Below are positions 53,226 to 61,971 of a DNA stretch of 64,000 bases, piece after piece. This DNA is from Rhizobium sp. ICMP 5592. Its GTDB lineage: Bacteria; Pseudomonadota; Alphaproteobacteria; Rhizobiales; Rhizobiaceae. A program made the position numbers and the translations under genes. How positions within the stretch are numbered: the stretch's first letter is position 1; the number at the start of each line of letters is the position of its first letter. Location: assembly GCF_009498525.1 (NCBI RefSeq), contig NZ_QSNT01000004.1:62001-126000 (forward strand). Reading direction: 5' to 3'. The notes under the pieces are model-generated. The model made no database searches and had not been told where the DNA came from. It worked only from the letters and a program-made list of their open reading frames with translations.

Positions 53226-54026
53226 ATGTCACCAGCCAGATCAGTTTATCGGTTCAACTCCGCCATCGTCCGCGAGCCGTCGCACTCGGTGGTCGACGGC
53301 CTGCGCGCCGAGGAGCGCGGCAGCCCGACCTATGAAGCCGTGAAGGCCGAGCATGATGCCTATATTGCGGTACTGCGCGGTGCCGGCGTCGAGGTGACTG
53401 TCCTGCCGGCACTCGAATCCTTCCCCGACTCGATCTTCGTCGAAGACCCCGCGCTCGTCTTTACCGAAGGCGCGATCCTGCTGCGTCCCGGCGCGGCAAG
53501 CCGCTCCGGCGAAGCGGCCGAAATCGCCCCCACCTTGCGCGACATGTTCGGAACCGTGCTCGATCTTCCGGCAGGCTTTGCGGATGGCGGCGATATTCTG
53601 GCAACGCCGAGGGGCGTTATGATTGGGCTCTCGGCACGAACCGATAGGGCCGGCGCCGAAGCACTTATCAGCTGCCTCGTCAGGCTTGGGCACAACGCGG
53701 AGATTGTCGCCACGCCAGAAGGTGTGCTTCATTTCAAGACTGCCTGCTCGCTGCTGGACGACGAGACCGTGCTCTCGACTGCCCGCCTCGTCCGTTCCGG
53801 CGTCTTCAAGGATTACAAGCAGATTATCATCCCGGAAGGCGAAGAGCCGGCGGCAAACGCCCTGCGCATCAACGACATCCTCATGGTGCCTTCCGCATAC
53901 CCACGCAGCCTCGAGCTTCTCGACAGGCACGGCTACAGGATCATACCGGTGGCAACAACGCAGATCGAAATGATCGACGCAGGCCTCTCCTGCATGTCGC
54001 TGCGCTGGTATAGCGACGACAAATAA
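53226..54026 (+). CDS. Dimethylarginine dimethylaminohydrolase-type amidinotransferase family protein
   Basis: Hydrolase of 266 aa in the pentein (guanidine-modifying) fold. Catalytic residues of DDAH are in place: acidic residues in FADGGDIL (about residues 118-124), H169 in GVLHFKTACS and C256 near the end in GLSCMSLRW. DDAH turns methylated arginine into citrulline and an amine. The close relatives dimethylargininase and ornithine-type enzymes cannot be separated by eye. It is a single gene, convergent with the asparaginase, 22 bases apart. Confidence 0.85.
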   Translation: MSPARSVYRFNSAIVREPSHSVVDGLRAEERGSPTYEAVKAEHDAYIAVLRGAGVEVTVLPALESFPDSIFVEDPALVFTEGAILLRPGAASRSGEAAEIAPTLRDMFGTVLDLPAGFADGGDILATPRGVMIGLSARTDRAGAEALISCLVRLGHNAEIVATPEGVLHFKTACSLLDDETVLSTARLVRSGVFKDYKQIIIPEGEEPAANALRINDILMVPSAYPRSLELLDRHGYRIIPVATTQIEMIDAGLSCMSLRWYSDDK

Positions 54027-54048
54027 CCCCGAGCGGAACGCGTCGGAG

Positions 54049-54996
54049 TTAGCGGCAGTCGCTGAATGCTTGGGAGATTCGTTCAGCCGGGCTTCGCGCG
54101 GCGATCAGCGCCGCAAGCAGGATGCGCGCCTGGCTGGGCCGAAGCGTGTGCGAGTGGATTGCGCCAGCAACCGCAAGATCATGCCCACCGCCACCACCGC
54201 CGTAGCTCGCGACGAGACGGCCCTCGGGGACCCTGCTGGAAACGATTACGGGGACACCACTATCCGCGCAGCGCCTTACGGCCTCGATGATGCCCGTGTT
54301 GGCATTGCCGGAGCCGAGGGCGGCAAGCACGATTCCGTCCGCACCGGCATCGAGGCTCGCCTGGATATGAGTGGCGTCGCAGCCGGGATAAATCGCGACT
54401 ATATCGATGCGGACGCCTGCGACCGGTGTGGACAGATGCGGGCTTTCGACATGCCCGATCGGCCGCGCCGAGCGAAATGCGTCGGGCTGATCCGTACTGC
54501 GCTTGTAGACGCCCCATGCGGGCAGAAGCCTGCCGCCGAAAGATACGAGAACGCCTCGCCTGGCATTGTCCTCGTCCGTGGCAGCTTCGATCGCCAATGC
54601 AAGATTGGCCGGCCCATCGGCATACGGATGATCAGCAGTGAATTGCGCGCCGGTAAAGACAACGGGCTTGTCGGTTGCGTGCTGCAAATGAACGAGCAGC
54701 GCGGTCTCCTCCATCGCATCGGTGCCATGCAGGATGACGACACCGGCAATGGCCGGATCGTCGAGCTGCTGCCTTACGGTATCGCTGATCCGCTGCATGT
54801 CGGTCAGCGACAGGCTGGCGGAATCTTTCGACATCAGATCAATGGGTTGCAGCCGGGCGTTGACCTGCGGAACAAGCGCAAGAAGATCCTCGCCCCTCAG
54901 GCTTGGCGTGCTGGCGCCTTCGGCGCCACGCTTGCTCGCAATGGTGCCGCCGGTGGCTATGACTGCCACCAGCGGAAGGATCTTTTGCGCGTTCAA
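54049..54996 (-). CDS. L-asparaginase (classical AnsA/AnsB type)
   Basis: Hydrolyses asparagine to aspartate and ammonia. The two signatures of the classical family are present: ATGGTIAS with the nucleophile at T18, and ILHGTDAMEETA with the threonine-aspartate pair. About 315 aa. I choose a TTG at 54996 that overlaps the permease stop (TTGA) and has GGAAG upstream; the ATG-type start at 55065 would overlap the permease by 73 bases. No signal peptide, so cytoplasmic. It follows the permease gene in one operon. Confidence 0.87.
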   Translation of the reverse strand: MNAQKILPLVAVIATGGTIASKRGAEGASTPSLRGEDLLALVPQVNARLQPIDLMSKDSASLSLTDMQRISDTVRQQLDDPAIAGVVILHGTDAMEETALLVHLQHATDKPVVFTGAQFTADHPYADGPANLALAIEAATDEDNARRGVLVSFGGRLLPAWGVYKRSTDQPDAFRSARPIGHVESPHLSTPVAGVRIDIVAIYPGCDATHIQASLDAGADGIVLAALGSGNANTGIIEAVRRCADSGVPVIVSSRVPEGRLVASYGGGGGGHDLAVAGAIHSHTLRPSQARILLAALIAARSPAERISQAFSDCR

Positions 54997-56444
54997 CGCG
55001 GTACTTCCGCGCTGACGACACGTTCGTCGGCCAGGCGATGGATACGCTCGCGCAGCAAATACCATCCGACGATCAGCGCCGGAATAATGATCACGAGCGA
55101 GGCGATGGTCCAGGTGCCGACCGGATAGTCGAAGGCCATGAGCACCAGCACGCCGAAGAGGAAGACAAGCGTGAGGATGCCGGTATAGGGCGCGCCGAAC
55201 ATGCGGAAGTCAGGCCGGACCAGCTCGCCGCGACGCGACAGGTGCCACAGCTTGAGCTGGCAAAGCACGATGACGCCCCATGCGCAGATGATTCCGAGAG
55301 CGGACAGGCTGAGCGCAATCTCGAAGGCCGCGGCCGGCACCACCGCATTCAGCGCCACGCCGAGAACCGTCACGGCAGCAGTCACCGCAATGCCGCCATA
55401 GGGCACGCCAGCCTTGTTCATCTTCGCAAGTGCCGCAGGGGCTGAGCCCGACACAGCCATCGAATGGAGAATACGGCCGGTCGAATAGAGACCTGCATTC
55501 AGCGAGGAGAGCACGGCGGTCAGGACCACCAGGTTCATGATGATGTCGGCACCTTCGACGCCAATGGAGCCGAAGAAGGTGACGAAAGGGCTCTCACCGG
55601 CCTTATAGGCCGTGTAGGGTAGGAGGAGCGACAGCAGCAGCACCGAGCCGACGTAGAAGATCAGGAGACGCGCGACAACGGTGCGGATGGCGCCGGGGAT
55701 GACCTTACGGGGATCGGCGGTTTCGCCCGCCGTGGTGCCGATCAGCTCGACCGAGGCGTATGCAAACACGACGCCCTGAATGATGACGAAAGCAGGTAGG
55801 ATACCGTTGGGGAAGAAGCCGCCATTGTCGGTGATGATGCTCAGACCGACGGTGTGTCCCTCCAAGGGCGTGCCAAACATGACGAAGTAGATGCCAACAA
55901 CCAGGAAGGTCGCAAGGGCCAAAACCTTGATCAGGCTGAACCAGAACTCAAGCTCGCCGAACACCTTCACCGACAGCATGTTCATCACCAGGACGACCAG
56001 AAGCGCCGACAGTGCGAATACCCACTGGTCGATCCCGGCCAGCCAGGGAACGTAATGCTTGAAGAAATTCATGTAGAGGGCAACGGCTGTGACGTCCGCG
56101 ACCGAGGTCATCGCCCAGTTCAGCCAGTACATCCAACCGGCGGCGAATGCCATCTTCTCGCCGTAGAACTCGCGGGCGTAAGAGACGAAGGAGCCAGAAC
56201 TCGGACGATGCATGATCAACTCGCCGAGCGCACGCAGCACCAGGAATGCGAAGAAGCCGCAGAGCGCATAGACAAAGACCAGCGCGGGACCGGCTTGGGC
56301 GAGCCGCCCGCCTGCCCCCAGGAACAGTCCGGTGCCGATCGCACCGCCGATGGCGATCATCTGGATCTGCCTTGGCTTGAGGGCCTTGTGGTATCCGAGC
56401 TCTTCCTCCACGAATACCTCGCGGTCTGCCGATGTATTTTTCAT
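54993..56444 (-). CDS. ansP: Amino acid permease, APC superfamily, probable asparagine permease (AnsP-like)
   Basis: Inner-membrane transporter of 483 aa with twelve spans. The N-terminal family motif is LKPRQIQMIAIGGAIGTGLFLGAG, and the segment FAYASVELIGTTAGETADPRKVIP is typical of the AAT group. The ATG at 56444 follows GGAGGAG. Its direct link to asparaginase (TTGA overlap) and the divergent aspartase make asparagine the likely substrate. GABA or other amino acids are possible by sequence alone. A TGACAGAT half-site lies upstream. Confidence 0.88.
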   Translation of the reverse strand: MKNTSADREVFVEEELGYHKALKPRQIQMIAIGGAIGTGLFLGAGGRLAQAGPALVFVYALCGFFAFLVLRALGELIMHRPSSGSFVSYAREFYGEKMAFAAGWMYWLNWAMTSVADVTAVALYMNFFKHYVPWLAGIDQWVFALSALLVVLVMNMLSVKVFGELEFWFSLIKVLALATFLVVGIYFVMFGTPLEGHTVGLSIITDNGGFFPNGILPAFVIIQGVVFAYASVELIGTTAGETADPRKVIPGAIRTVVARLLIFYVGSVLLLSLLLPYTAYKAGESPFVTFFGSIGVEGADIIMNLVVLTAVLSSLNAGLYSTGRILHSMAVSGSAPAALAKMNKAGVPYGGIAVTAAVTVLGVALNAVVPAAAFEIALSLSALGIICAWGVIVLCQLKLWHLSRRGELVRPDFRMFGAPYTGILTLVFLFGVLVLMAFDYPVGTWTIASLVIIIPALIVGWYLLRERIHRLADERVVSAEVPR

Positions 56445-56588
56445 TGATATCTCTCCTCCCAATGAATTCGTTTTCAGTTGGCTGCCTCGCGCCGCGCCGG
56501 GAACTCGAGCGCATCCGGCTTAACCCGTTCGCCGCCCGATGGCTGCGATCACAGACCAGCAATTTCAAAGCAACCCTGTAAAGCTGCA

Positions 56589-56596
56589 TGACAGAT
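56589..56596. promoter_or_regulatory. TGACAGAT half-site upstream of the asparagine permease
   Basis: Eight bases identical to one arm of the full dyad at 56683-56711, in the ansP promoter region. It is likely a secondary binding site for the same GntR regulator. Confidence 0.45.
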
Positions 56597-56682
56597 TTTA
56601 TTTCCTCATAATCTTATAGAAAGTCGCGCGTCAAGTGGTATCTGCCCTTATTGACCGCGGTTCCTCGATTGGTTACGGTCCA

Positions 56683-56711
56683 AATATCTGTCAGACAGCT
56701 TGACAGATATT
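56683..56711. promoter_or_regulatory. Operator dyad of the asparagine/aspartate GntR regulator
   Basis: AATATCTGTCA-N7-TGACAGATATT is a perfect eleven-base inverted repeat about 30 bases before the aspartase start and in the ansP divergent promoter region. Its core ATCTGTCA recurs upstream of ansP and of the GntR gene itself. Confidence 0.8.
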
Positions 56712-56740
56712 AGTGTCGTCTCGAGCCATTGGAGGATAAT

Positions 56741-58162
56741 GTGGTCACGACTCGCAGGGAGCACGACTTGCTGGGAACCAAAGAGATTCCGGCAGATGTC
56801 TATTGGGGTGTGCATACCGCGCGGGCGGTGGAGAACTTCCAGGTCACCGGCATGACGATCGGGCGCAATCCCTATCTCGTCCGGGGCCTGACCTTCGTGA
56901 AAGAGGCGGCGGCAATCGCGAACCACGAACTCGGGCTGCTCGATCGGGTACGGATGGACGCAATCGTCCGGGCTTGCCGCGAGATTCGCGCCGGTGCACT
57001 TCACGACCAGTTCATCGTAGATGAAATTCAAGGCGGAGCCGGCACTTCGACGAACATGAACGCGAACGAGGTCATTGCCAATCGCGCCCTCGAACTGCTC
57101 GGTCATAGCAAGGGCGACTATGCCCACCTGCATCCGAACGACCATGTCAATCTCAGCCAGTCGACCAACGACGCCTACCCCACAGCCGTCAACATCGCGC
57201 TGATCGAGGCGATCGACGACCTCGCGGCTTCCATGACCACCCTGAAGACCGCCTTCGACCGCAAGGCGCAGGAATTCGCCCGGCTTATCAAAATGGGGCG
57301 GACGCAGCTGCAGGATGCCGTTCCGATGACGCTCGGACAGGAATTCCGGACCTTCGTCGTGATGCTCGGCGAGGACAAGGCTCGCCTTCTCGAGTCCGCC
57401 GCACTGCTGCACGAGATTAATCTCGGCGCTACCGCCATCGGCACGGGGCTGAATGCCCCACGTGGATATGCAGCACTCGCATGCGAGCATCTGTCTCGGC
57501 TGACAGGACGCCCGCTCGTCACGGCGGAGGACCTGATCGAGGCGACGCAGGATCCCGGCGCATTCGTGCATCTGTCAGGGGTGCTCAAGCGCGTCGCTGT
57601 CAAACTGTCGAAGACCTGCAACGACCTTCGCCTGCTCTCCTCCGGCCCGCGCGCCGGCATCGGCGAGATCACCCTGCCCGCCGTGCAGGCGGGATCGAGC
57701 ATCATGCCCGGCAAGATCAACCCGGTCATCCCGGAGATGGTCAACCAGGTCGCCTATGCAGTGATCGGCAACGACATCACCATCACCATGGCCGCCGAAG
57801 CCGGCCAGCTCCAGCTCAACGCCTTCGAGCCCATCATGGTACGCGCGCTCTCCCAGAGCATCAGCCAGTTGAGCGCCGCCTGCCGCATCCTGGCGGAGCG
57901 CTGCGTCGATGGCATCCAGGCCAATCCTGCCATCATGACCGCACGGGTGGAGGAGTCGATCGGGCTTGCCACCGCGCTCAATCCGCTGATCGGCTATTAC
58001 GCTGCCACCGAGGTCGCGCAGGAAGCACTCGCCAGCGGCCGCACGGTGCCAGAGGTCGTCCTTGAACGCGGGCATCTGACCGTCGAACAGCTGCAAAAGG
58101 CGCTCAGCCCCGAGCACCTCGCCAACCTGCCCGCTATCGTTGAACCTGATCTTCTCCAATGA
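56741..58162 (+). CDS. aspA: Aspartate ammonia-lyase (aspartase)
   Basis: Converts L-aspartate to fumarate and ammonia. The fumarase/aspartase signature GSSIMPGKINPVIPE is present at about residue 313, as are the upstream motifs TSTNMNANEVIANRA and HPNDHVNLSQSTNDAYPTA. About 473 aa, normal for the family. The GTG at 56741 has GGAGG five bases upstream; a TTG at 56729 lies before that site. It runs divergently from ansP and overlaps the 3' end of the convergent GntR gene by 29 bases. With the asparaginase it completes asparagine to fumarate. Confidence 0.93.
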   Translation: MVTTRREHDLLGTKEIPADVYWGVHTARAVENFQVTGMTIGRNPYLVRGLTFVKEAAAIANHELGLLDRVRMDAIVRACREIRAGALHDQFIVDEIQGGAGTSTNMNANEVIANRALELLGHSKGDYAHLHPNDHVNLSQSTNDAYPTAVNIALIEAIDDLAASMTTLKTAFDRKAQEFARLIKMGRTQLQDAVPMTLGQEFRTFVVMLGEDKARLLESAALLHEINLGATAIGTGLNAPRGYAALACEHLSRLTGRPLVTAEDLIEATQDPGAFVHLSGVLKRVAVKLSKTCNDLRLLSSGPRAGIGEITLPAVQAGSSIMPGKINPVIPEMVNQVAYAVIGNDITITMAAEAGQLQLNAFEPIMVRALSQSISQLSAACRILAERCVDGIQANPAIMTARVEESIGLATALNPLIGYYAATEVAQEALASGRTVPEVVLERGHLTVEQLQKALSPEHLANLPAIVEPDLLQ

Positions 58163-58847
58163 TGGTGGTCACCACCTGCTTCACCTGCCCGAGGTGAAGC
58201 TCCATTGCTTCTCGCGCCTCCTGCCCTGAGCCCGCCTTGATCGCGTCGACGATCCGGCGGTGCTCAAGGTTCGACGCCGAGCGCCGGCCGGCCATCATGT
58301 TCACCATCTCCGATTGCAGGGACAGTGCCTCGCGGGCATCGGCCACGATCTTCGCAAACAGCGCGTTGCCCGACGCTTCGGCGATCAGGCCATGAAACTG
58401 CGAGTCGAGCAGCACCCATGGATGCGGCTCTTCTTCCCTCTCCATCTTGTCGCATAGCTCCAGCAACGCTGCCAACTGATGTTCCGTGCGGCGCAGCGCC
58501 GCCCAGCCGGCGGCGGGAACCTCGATGAAGGGACGCGCCTCGATAAGATCGCGCGCCGAGTAGGCGCCATAATTAAGTTCCGGGCTGGGCGTCGCGGTCA
58601 CGACATAGGTGCCGCTGCCGGTGCGGGTCTGCGTCAGCCCGAGCGTTTGAAGGGAGCGCAGCGCCTCGCGGATGATGGGCCGGCTTACACCATACCTCTC
58701 CGCCAGTTGAGCCTCCGATGGCAGCCGAATGCCGATGGTCAGCTGTCCCGAGCCGATGGCGGAGCGCAGATCGTCAAAGATCGCTTCGGCGGCGTTCTTC
58801 CGACTGATCGGCCTTGTCTCGGATAACCAGTCAGCCAATTCGCTCAT
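58134..58847 (-). CDS. GntR-family (FadR/FCD) regulator of asparagine/aspartate genes
   Basis: Regulator of about 237 aa. The winged helix contains IRLPSEAQLAERYGVSRPIIREALRSLQTLGL (about residues 35-66), close to the FadR-type consensus, and the FCD domain follows. The ATG at 58847 leaves the ATCTGTCA element in its own promoter; upstream ATGs at 58910 and 58907 would put that element inside the gene. Its 3' end overlaps aspA in the opposite direction. The shared motif near all three promoters suggests that it regulates ansP, aspA and itself. Confidence 0.85.
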   Translation of the reverse strand: MSELADWLSETRPISRKNAAEAIFDDLRSAIGSGQLTIGIRLPSEAQLAERYGVSRPIIREALRSLQTLGLTQTRTGSGTYVVTATPSPELNYGAYSARDLIEARPFIEVPAAGWAALRRTEHQLAALLELCDKMEREEEPHPWVLLDSQFHGLIAEASGNALFAKIVADAREALSLQSEMVNMMAGRRSASNLEHRRIVDAIKAGSGQEAREAMELHLGQVKQVVTTIIGEDQVQR

Positions 58848-58871
58848 ACTCCCGTTTGATAGACACTTCAG

Positions 58872-58879
58872 ATCTGTCA
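58872..58879. promoter_or_regulatory. ATCTGTCA half-site upstream of the GntR gene
   Basis: Identical to the core of the aspA/ansP dyad and just upstream of the regulator's chosen start, consistent with autoregulation. An ACAG follows after one base, giving a partial symmetry. Confidence 0.5.
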
Positions 58880-58956
58880 AACAGCTAAGCTGAATCTCCG
58901 CGGGCATCAAGCGCAGACACGCGAGAGTTGCTCTTTGAGCCCAGATTTGCGGAAAC

Positions 58957-59814
58957 CTACCGGTGCGTTCGCGGATAAGGATTGCGCTCGGGGAAGCTCC
59001 AGCCGGCGATGATCTCGGGATCAGCCTGCCACACTTCTACCTTCAGCGGATAGCAGGCAGCCTCGTCGCTCGAATGGCCGCTGCCGCAATCACCCCCGGG
59101 GCATGCGGAGAGAGCGCCCAGAAGATCGATCTCGGCGAAGAACTCGATGAAATCGCCTGGCCGCACAGGGCTGGCCTTCATGAAATACTGGTGGGTATCG
59201 CGCGTGAAGCCGGTGCACATGAAGACGTTCAGCACGTCATGCACATGCACTTCGGCCTCCTGAACCGATATATTCCGTTCCTCGGCCAGTGCCCGCGTCA
59301 GGTTCGAATGACAGCAGTGATGATAGTCGTTCCCCTTCAGCAGCCGGTTTGTATAGGGATCGCAGCGGGTGCCGATGACGTCATGGACGCCGGCGCCGTC
59401 ATCGTCCCAGCCGTACCAGCCGAGCGTATCATGGGTGATCGTCGCCATCGGTCGTAGAGACGGCAGGCTGCTCCACAATCGATCGCCGACGCCGACATGC
59501 GTGGCATGCAGGGCGCGCGTCTTGCCGCTGAAGAAGCGTTCCGACAAGTCATTCGCATTCCAGAGATTGAGGTCGCCGACCTGCGAGCCTTCTACGCTGA
59601 CGATGCGGAAAAAATGTCCTCTGGGAACGTGAAAGCTGCGCGCATCTCTCGGCGGAACGATGGTCTCGCTCACCTTCGTCAGGCTCTCGCGCGCTCTATT
59701 CAAAAGACCGAGATCCGCAGCCGGAAGCGTCTCGACCGGATAGACCACCACCGGCGGTTTGCTGCGACGGTCGCGTGCGTCGGAAGGGATCAGCGGCATG
59801 GATGAATTCTGCAT
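58957..59814 (-). CDS. DUF1989 (urea carboxylase-associated) family protein
   Basis: Protein of about 285 aa. The DUF1989 core is recognisable: FFRIVSVEGSQVGDLNLWNANDLSERF and GVHDVIGTRCDPYTNRLL, then a cysteine- and histidine-rich part (YHHCCHSN, FMCTGF, CPGGDCGSGHSSDEAACYP) that suggests a metal site. Members are often found with urea amidolyase genes, none of which is in view. The ATG at 59814 is chosen; a GTG at 59823 is possible. It is divergent from a GcvA-type LysR gene. Confidence 0.83.
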   Translation of the reverse strand: MQNSSMPLIPSDARDRRSKPPVVVYPVETLPAADLGLLNRARESLTKVSETIVPPRDARSFHVPRGHFFRIVSVEGSQVGDLNLWNANDLSERFFSGKTRALHATHVGVGDRLWSSLPSLRPMATITHDTLGWYGWDDDGAGVHDVIGTRCDPYTNRLLKGNDYHHCCHSNLTRALAEERNISVQEAEVHVHDVLNVFMCTGFTRDTHQYFMKASPVRPGDFIEFFAEIDLLGALSACPGGDCGSGHSSDEAACYPLKVEVWQADPEIIAGWSFPERNPYPRTHR

Positions 59815-59972
59815 TAAAATCACTATCCCTTATATGCTTGCGTGATGATGGCCCGAGCGCTTGCCGAACGCATATCAGAAGCACCAAATTCGGCGGCACT
59901 CTAGCGAAATGGTAGCGCCGGACAACACAGTTTGTTCTTGTCCTTTGGCCAAGCCTGACTTAGTCATTGCCC

Positions 59973-60848
59973 ATGAGAAACCTTCCCCTCGCCTCCCTGC
60001 GCGCCTTCGAGGCAGCCGCACGTCACGAGAGTTTCGTCAAGGCCGCCGCCGAGCTCAATCTGACGGCCGCCGGTGTCAGCCAGCATGTGCGAACGGTGGA
60101 AAACTGGTTGAACGTCCCGCTCTTTGTGCGACAGACGCGTGGTGTCGCGCTCACCGCTGCCGGCCGCGAGTTCGGCGCGGCGGTGACACATGGGCTCGGA
60201 CATATCGAAATCGCGGCCCAGCAATTGCGGCGCGAAATCCACAGCCGCCCGATCAGCATTGCCTGCATCGCATCGATGGCAACGCGATGGCTCATTCCGC
60301 AGCTGCCGAGGTTCCGGGCGACTTATCCGGACATTCGCATCAACATCGTCTATGCGCTGGAAGCAAAGACACCGGAAGCGGCTGGCGTCGATCTGTTGAT
60401 ACGTCACGGTCCTCGTCCAAGTCCAAGCGCAGTCGAGCTTCTGAGCGCCGAAACACGCCCGACCTGCTCGGCGGAATTTCGCGCCCGTCACGGCAAACTT
60501 GAAACACCTCGCGATCTGGCCAGCGCCGAACTCCTCCATGACGAGACTATCGATGCCTGGGCACGCTGGTTCGCCATCGCAGGCCTCCACAAGACACCCA
60601 AGGCCGGCCCAATCTTCGCCGATTTCAACCTGATGATCGGATCGGTCATCGGCGGCCAGGGTGTCGGCCTTTGCCCTACGGCGCTGATCGCAGATGAGCT
60701 GGCACAAGGATCCCTGGTGACGCTCTTCGACACAGCCTCGGATACGGACAAGGCCTATTGGCTGATCGAGGCAAAGAGCCTTTCCCATGAGGCCGCGATA
60801 TTTCGAGACTGGTTGGTTGCCGCAAGCCGGGAACGTTGGAGTACCTGA
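59973..60848 (+). CDS. LysR-family regulator, GcvA type
   Basis: Regulator of 291 aa. MRNLPLASLRAFEAAARHESFVKAAAELNLTAAGVSQHVRTVENWL is a classic GcvA-like helix-turn-helix region, with LFVRQTRGVALTAAG after it. The ATG at 59973 replaces the TTG two codons earlier. It is divergent from the DUF1989 gene, which is its likely target. Confidence 0.87.
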   Translation: MRNLPLASLRAFEAAARHESFVKAAAELNLTAAGVSQHVRTVENWLNVPLFVRQTRGVALTAAGREFGAAVTHGLGHIEIAAQQLRREIHSRPISIACIASMATRWLIPQLPRFRATYPDIRINIVYALEAKTPEAAGVDLLIRHGPRPSPSAVELLSAETRPTCSAEFRARHGKLETPRDLASAELLHDETIDAWARWFAIAGLHKTPKAGPIFADFNLMIGSVIGGQGVGLCPTALIADELAQGSLVTLFDTASDTDKAYWLIEAKSLSHEAAIFRDWLVAASRERWST

Positions 60849-60900
60849 CAGCACGGAGCTTGTATCCTGCCAGCGATTTCTGTTCACTCACTTGGGATAT

Positions 60901-61845
60901 TCAAACAGCGTCTGCGGCCAGATCGGGACCGGCTATCGTTTGGGCCACTCTCCGGCGTTCGGCGGCCTTTAGCATATCCACGAAGGCACGAACCCTGGCG
61001 GGACGAAACCGCGCCGGCGGAAAGACGGCGTATATGCCGCCGGCAGGCAGGCTCCAGTCCGGCAGGATGCGAACCAGCCTCCCCGCCTCGATATCCTTCG
61101 CCGCCATGTAATCCGGGAATACCGAGACCCCTACCCCGGCGAGAACACAGGCATAGGCCGCCGGTGTCTTGTCGGCGGTCACCGGGCAATTGACGTCGAT
61201 TGTGACCGTCTCCCGCTCGGCATGCGAAAAAATCCAGCGAAGCGGGTTTCGCAGTGCCGCATTGGCGACCCATGGCAGATTGGTCGCATCGGCCGGCGAT
61301 GACATGGAAGGCATGGCGCCGATCAGGGAGGGCGCGGCAACGAGATATTGATCAAAGGTGCCAAGACGCCGCGCCTGATTGCTGGAATCCGCAAGCCAGC
61401 CAACGCGAATGGCGAGGTCTACCTGACCGGCAACCAAGTCCATGACATCATCATCGAAGATGACGTTGACCTGCATCTGGGGAAAACGCTGGCGATAGGC
61501 CGCGATTGTCGGCGCCACGACGGCCGCGCCATAGTCGAGCGATGCGGTCAGCGTCAGCATGCCCGAAGGCTCGCTCGCCTTTTGCGACATCTCGGCGTAA
61601 GCCGCCTCCGCCTCGCGCAGAATGATGACACAGCGATCATAGAAAAGATGGCCTTCATCCGTCGTGTGAAGTCGCCGCGTGGTGCGGCTCAGCAGCGTGA
61701 CACCCAATTCATGCTCCAGCCGGGCAACCTGATGGCTGACGACGGCCTTTGCCACACCAAGCCGCTCGGCCGCCAGCGTAAAGGAACCGGTGTCGACGAC
61801 CGTTGTGTAGAAGATCAGCCGGTTCAGATTGAGAAGGTCGCTCAT
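60901..61845 (-). CDS. LysR-family transcriptional regulator
   Basis: Regulator of 314 aa. Helix-turn-helix: LIFYTTVVDTGSFTLAAERLGVAKAVVSHQVARLEHELG (about residues 10-48). The ligand domain follows from residue 90 or so. It is divergent from the MBL-fold gene, and a perfect dyad lies in the gap. It is convergent with the GcvA-type gene. Confidence 0.88.
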   Translation of the reverse strand: MSDLLNLNRLIFYTTVVDTGSFTLAAERLGVAKAVVSHQVARLEHELGVTLLSRTTRRLHTTDEGHLFYDRCVIILREAEAAYAEMSQKASEPSGMLTLTASLDYGAAVVAPTIAAYRQRFPQMQVNVIFDDDVMDLVAGQVDLAIRVGWLADSSNQARRLGTFDQYLVAAPSLIGAMPSMSSPADATNLPWVANAALRNPLRWIFSHAERETVTIDVNCPVTADKTPAAYACVLAGVGVSVFPDYMAAKDIEAGRLVRILPDWSLPAGGIYAVFPPARFRPARVRAFVDMLKAAERRRVAQTIAGPDLAADAV

Positions 61846-61863
61846 GGTACTTTGTCAAAGCAG

Positions 61864-61882
61864 ATCATACAGTCTGTATGAT
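61864..61882. promoter_or_regulatory. LysR operator dyad
   Basis: ATCATACAG-T-CTGTATGAT is a perfect nine-base inverted repeat around one central base. It contains a T-N11-A pattern as LysR sites do and lies 19 bases before the LysR start, in the divergent promoter to the MBL gene. Confidence 0.75.
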
Positions 61883-61971
61883 TGAGCGATATTTATCTCC
61901 TAATCAATACCTGTGATAGAATTTGCTCAATCTTTGGCTGCCTCGCACTCCACCAGATCGGGAGAACTGAC

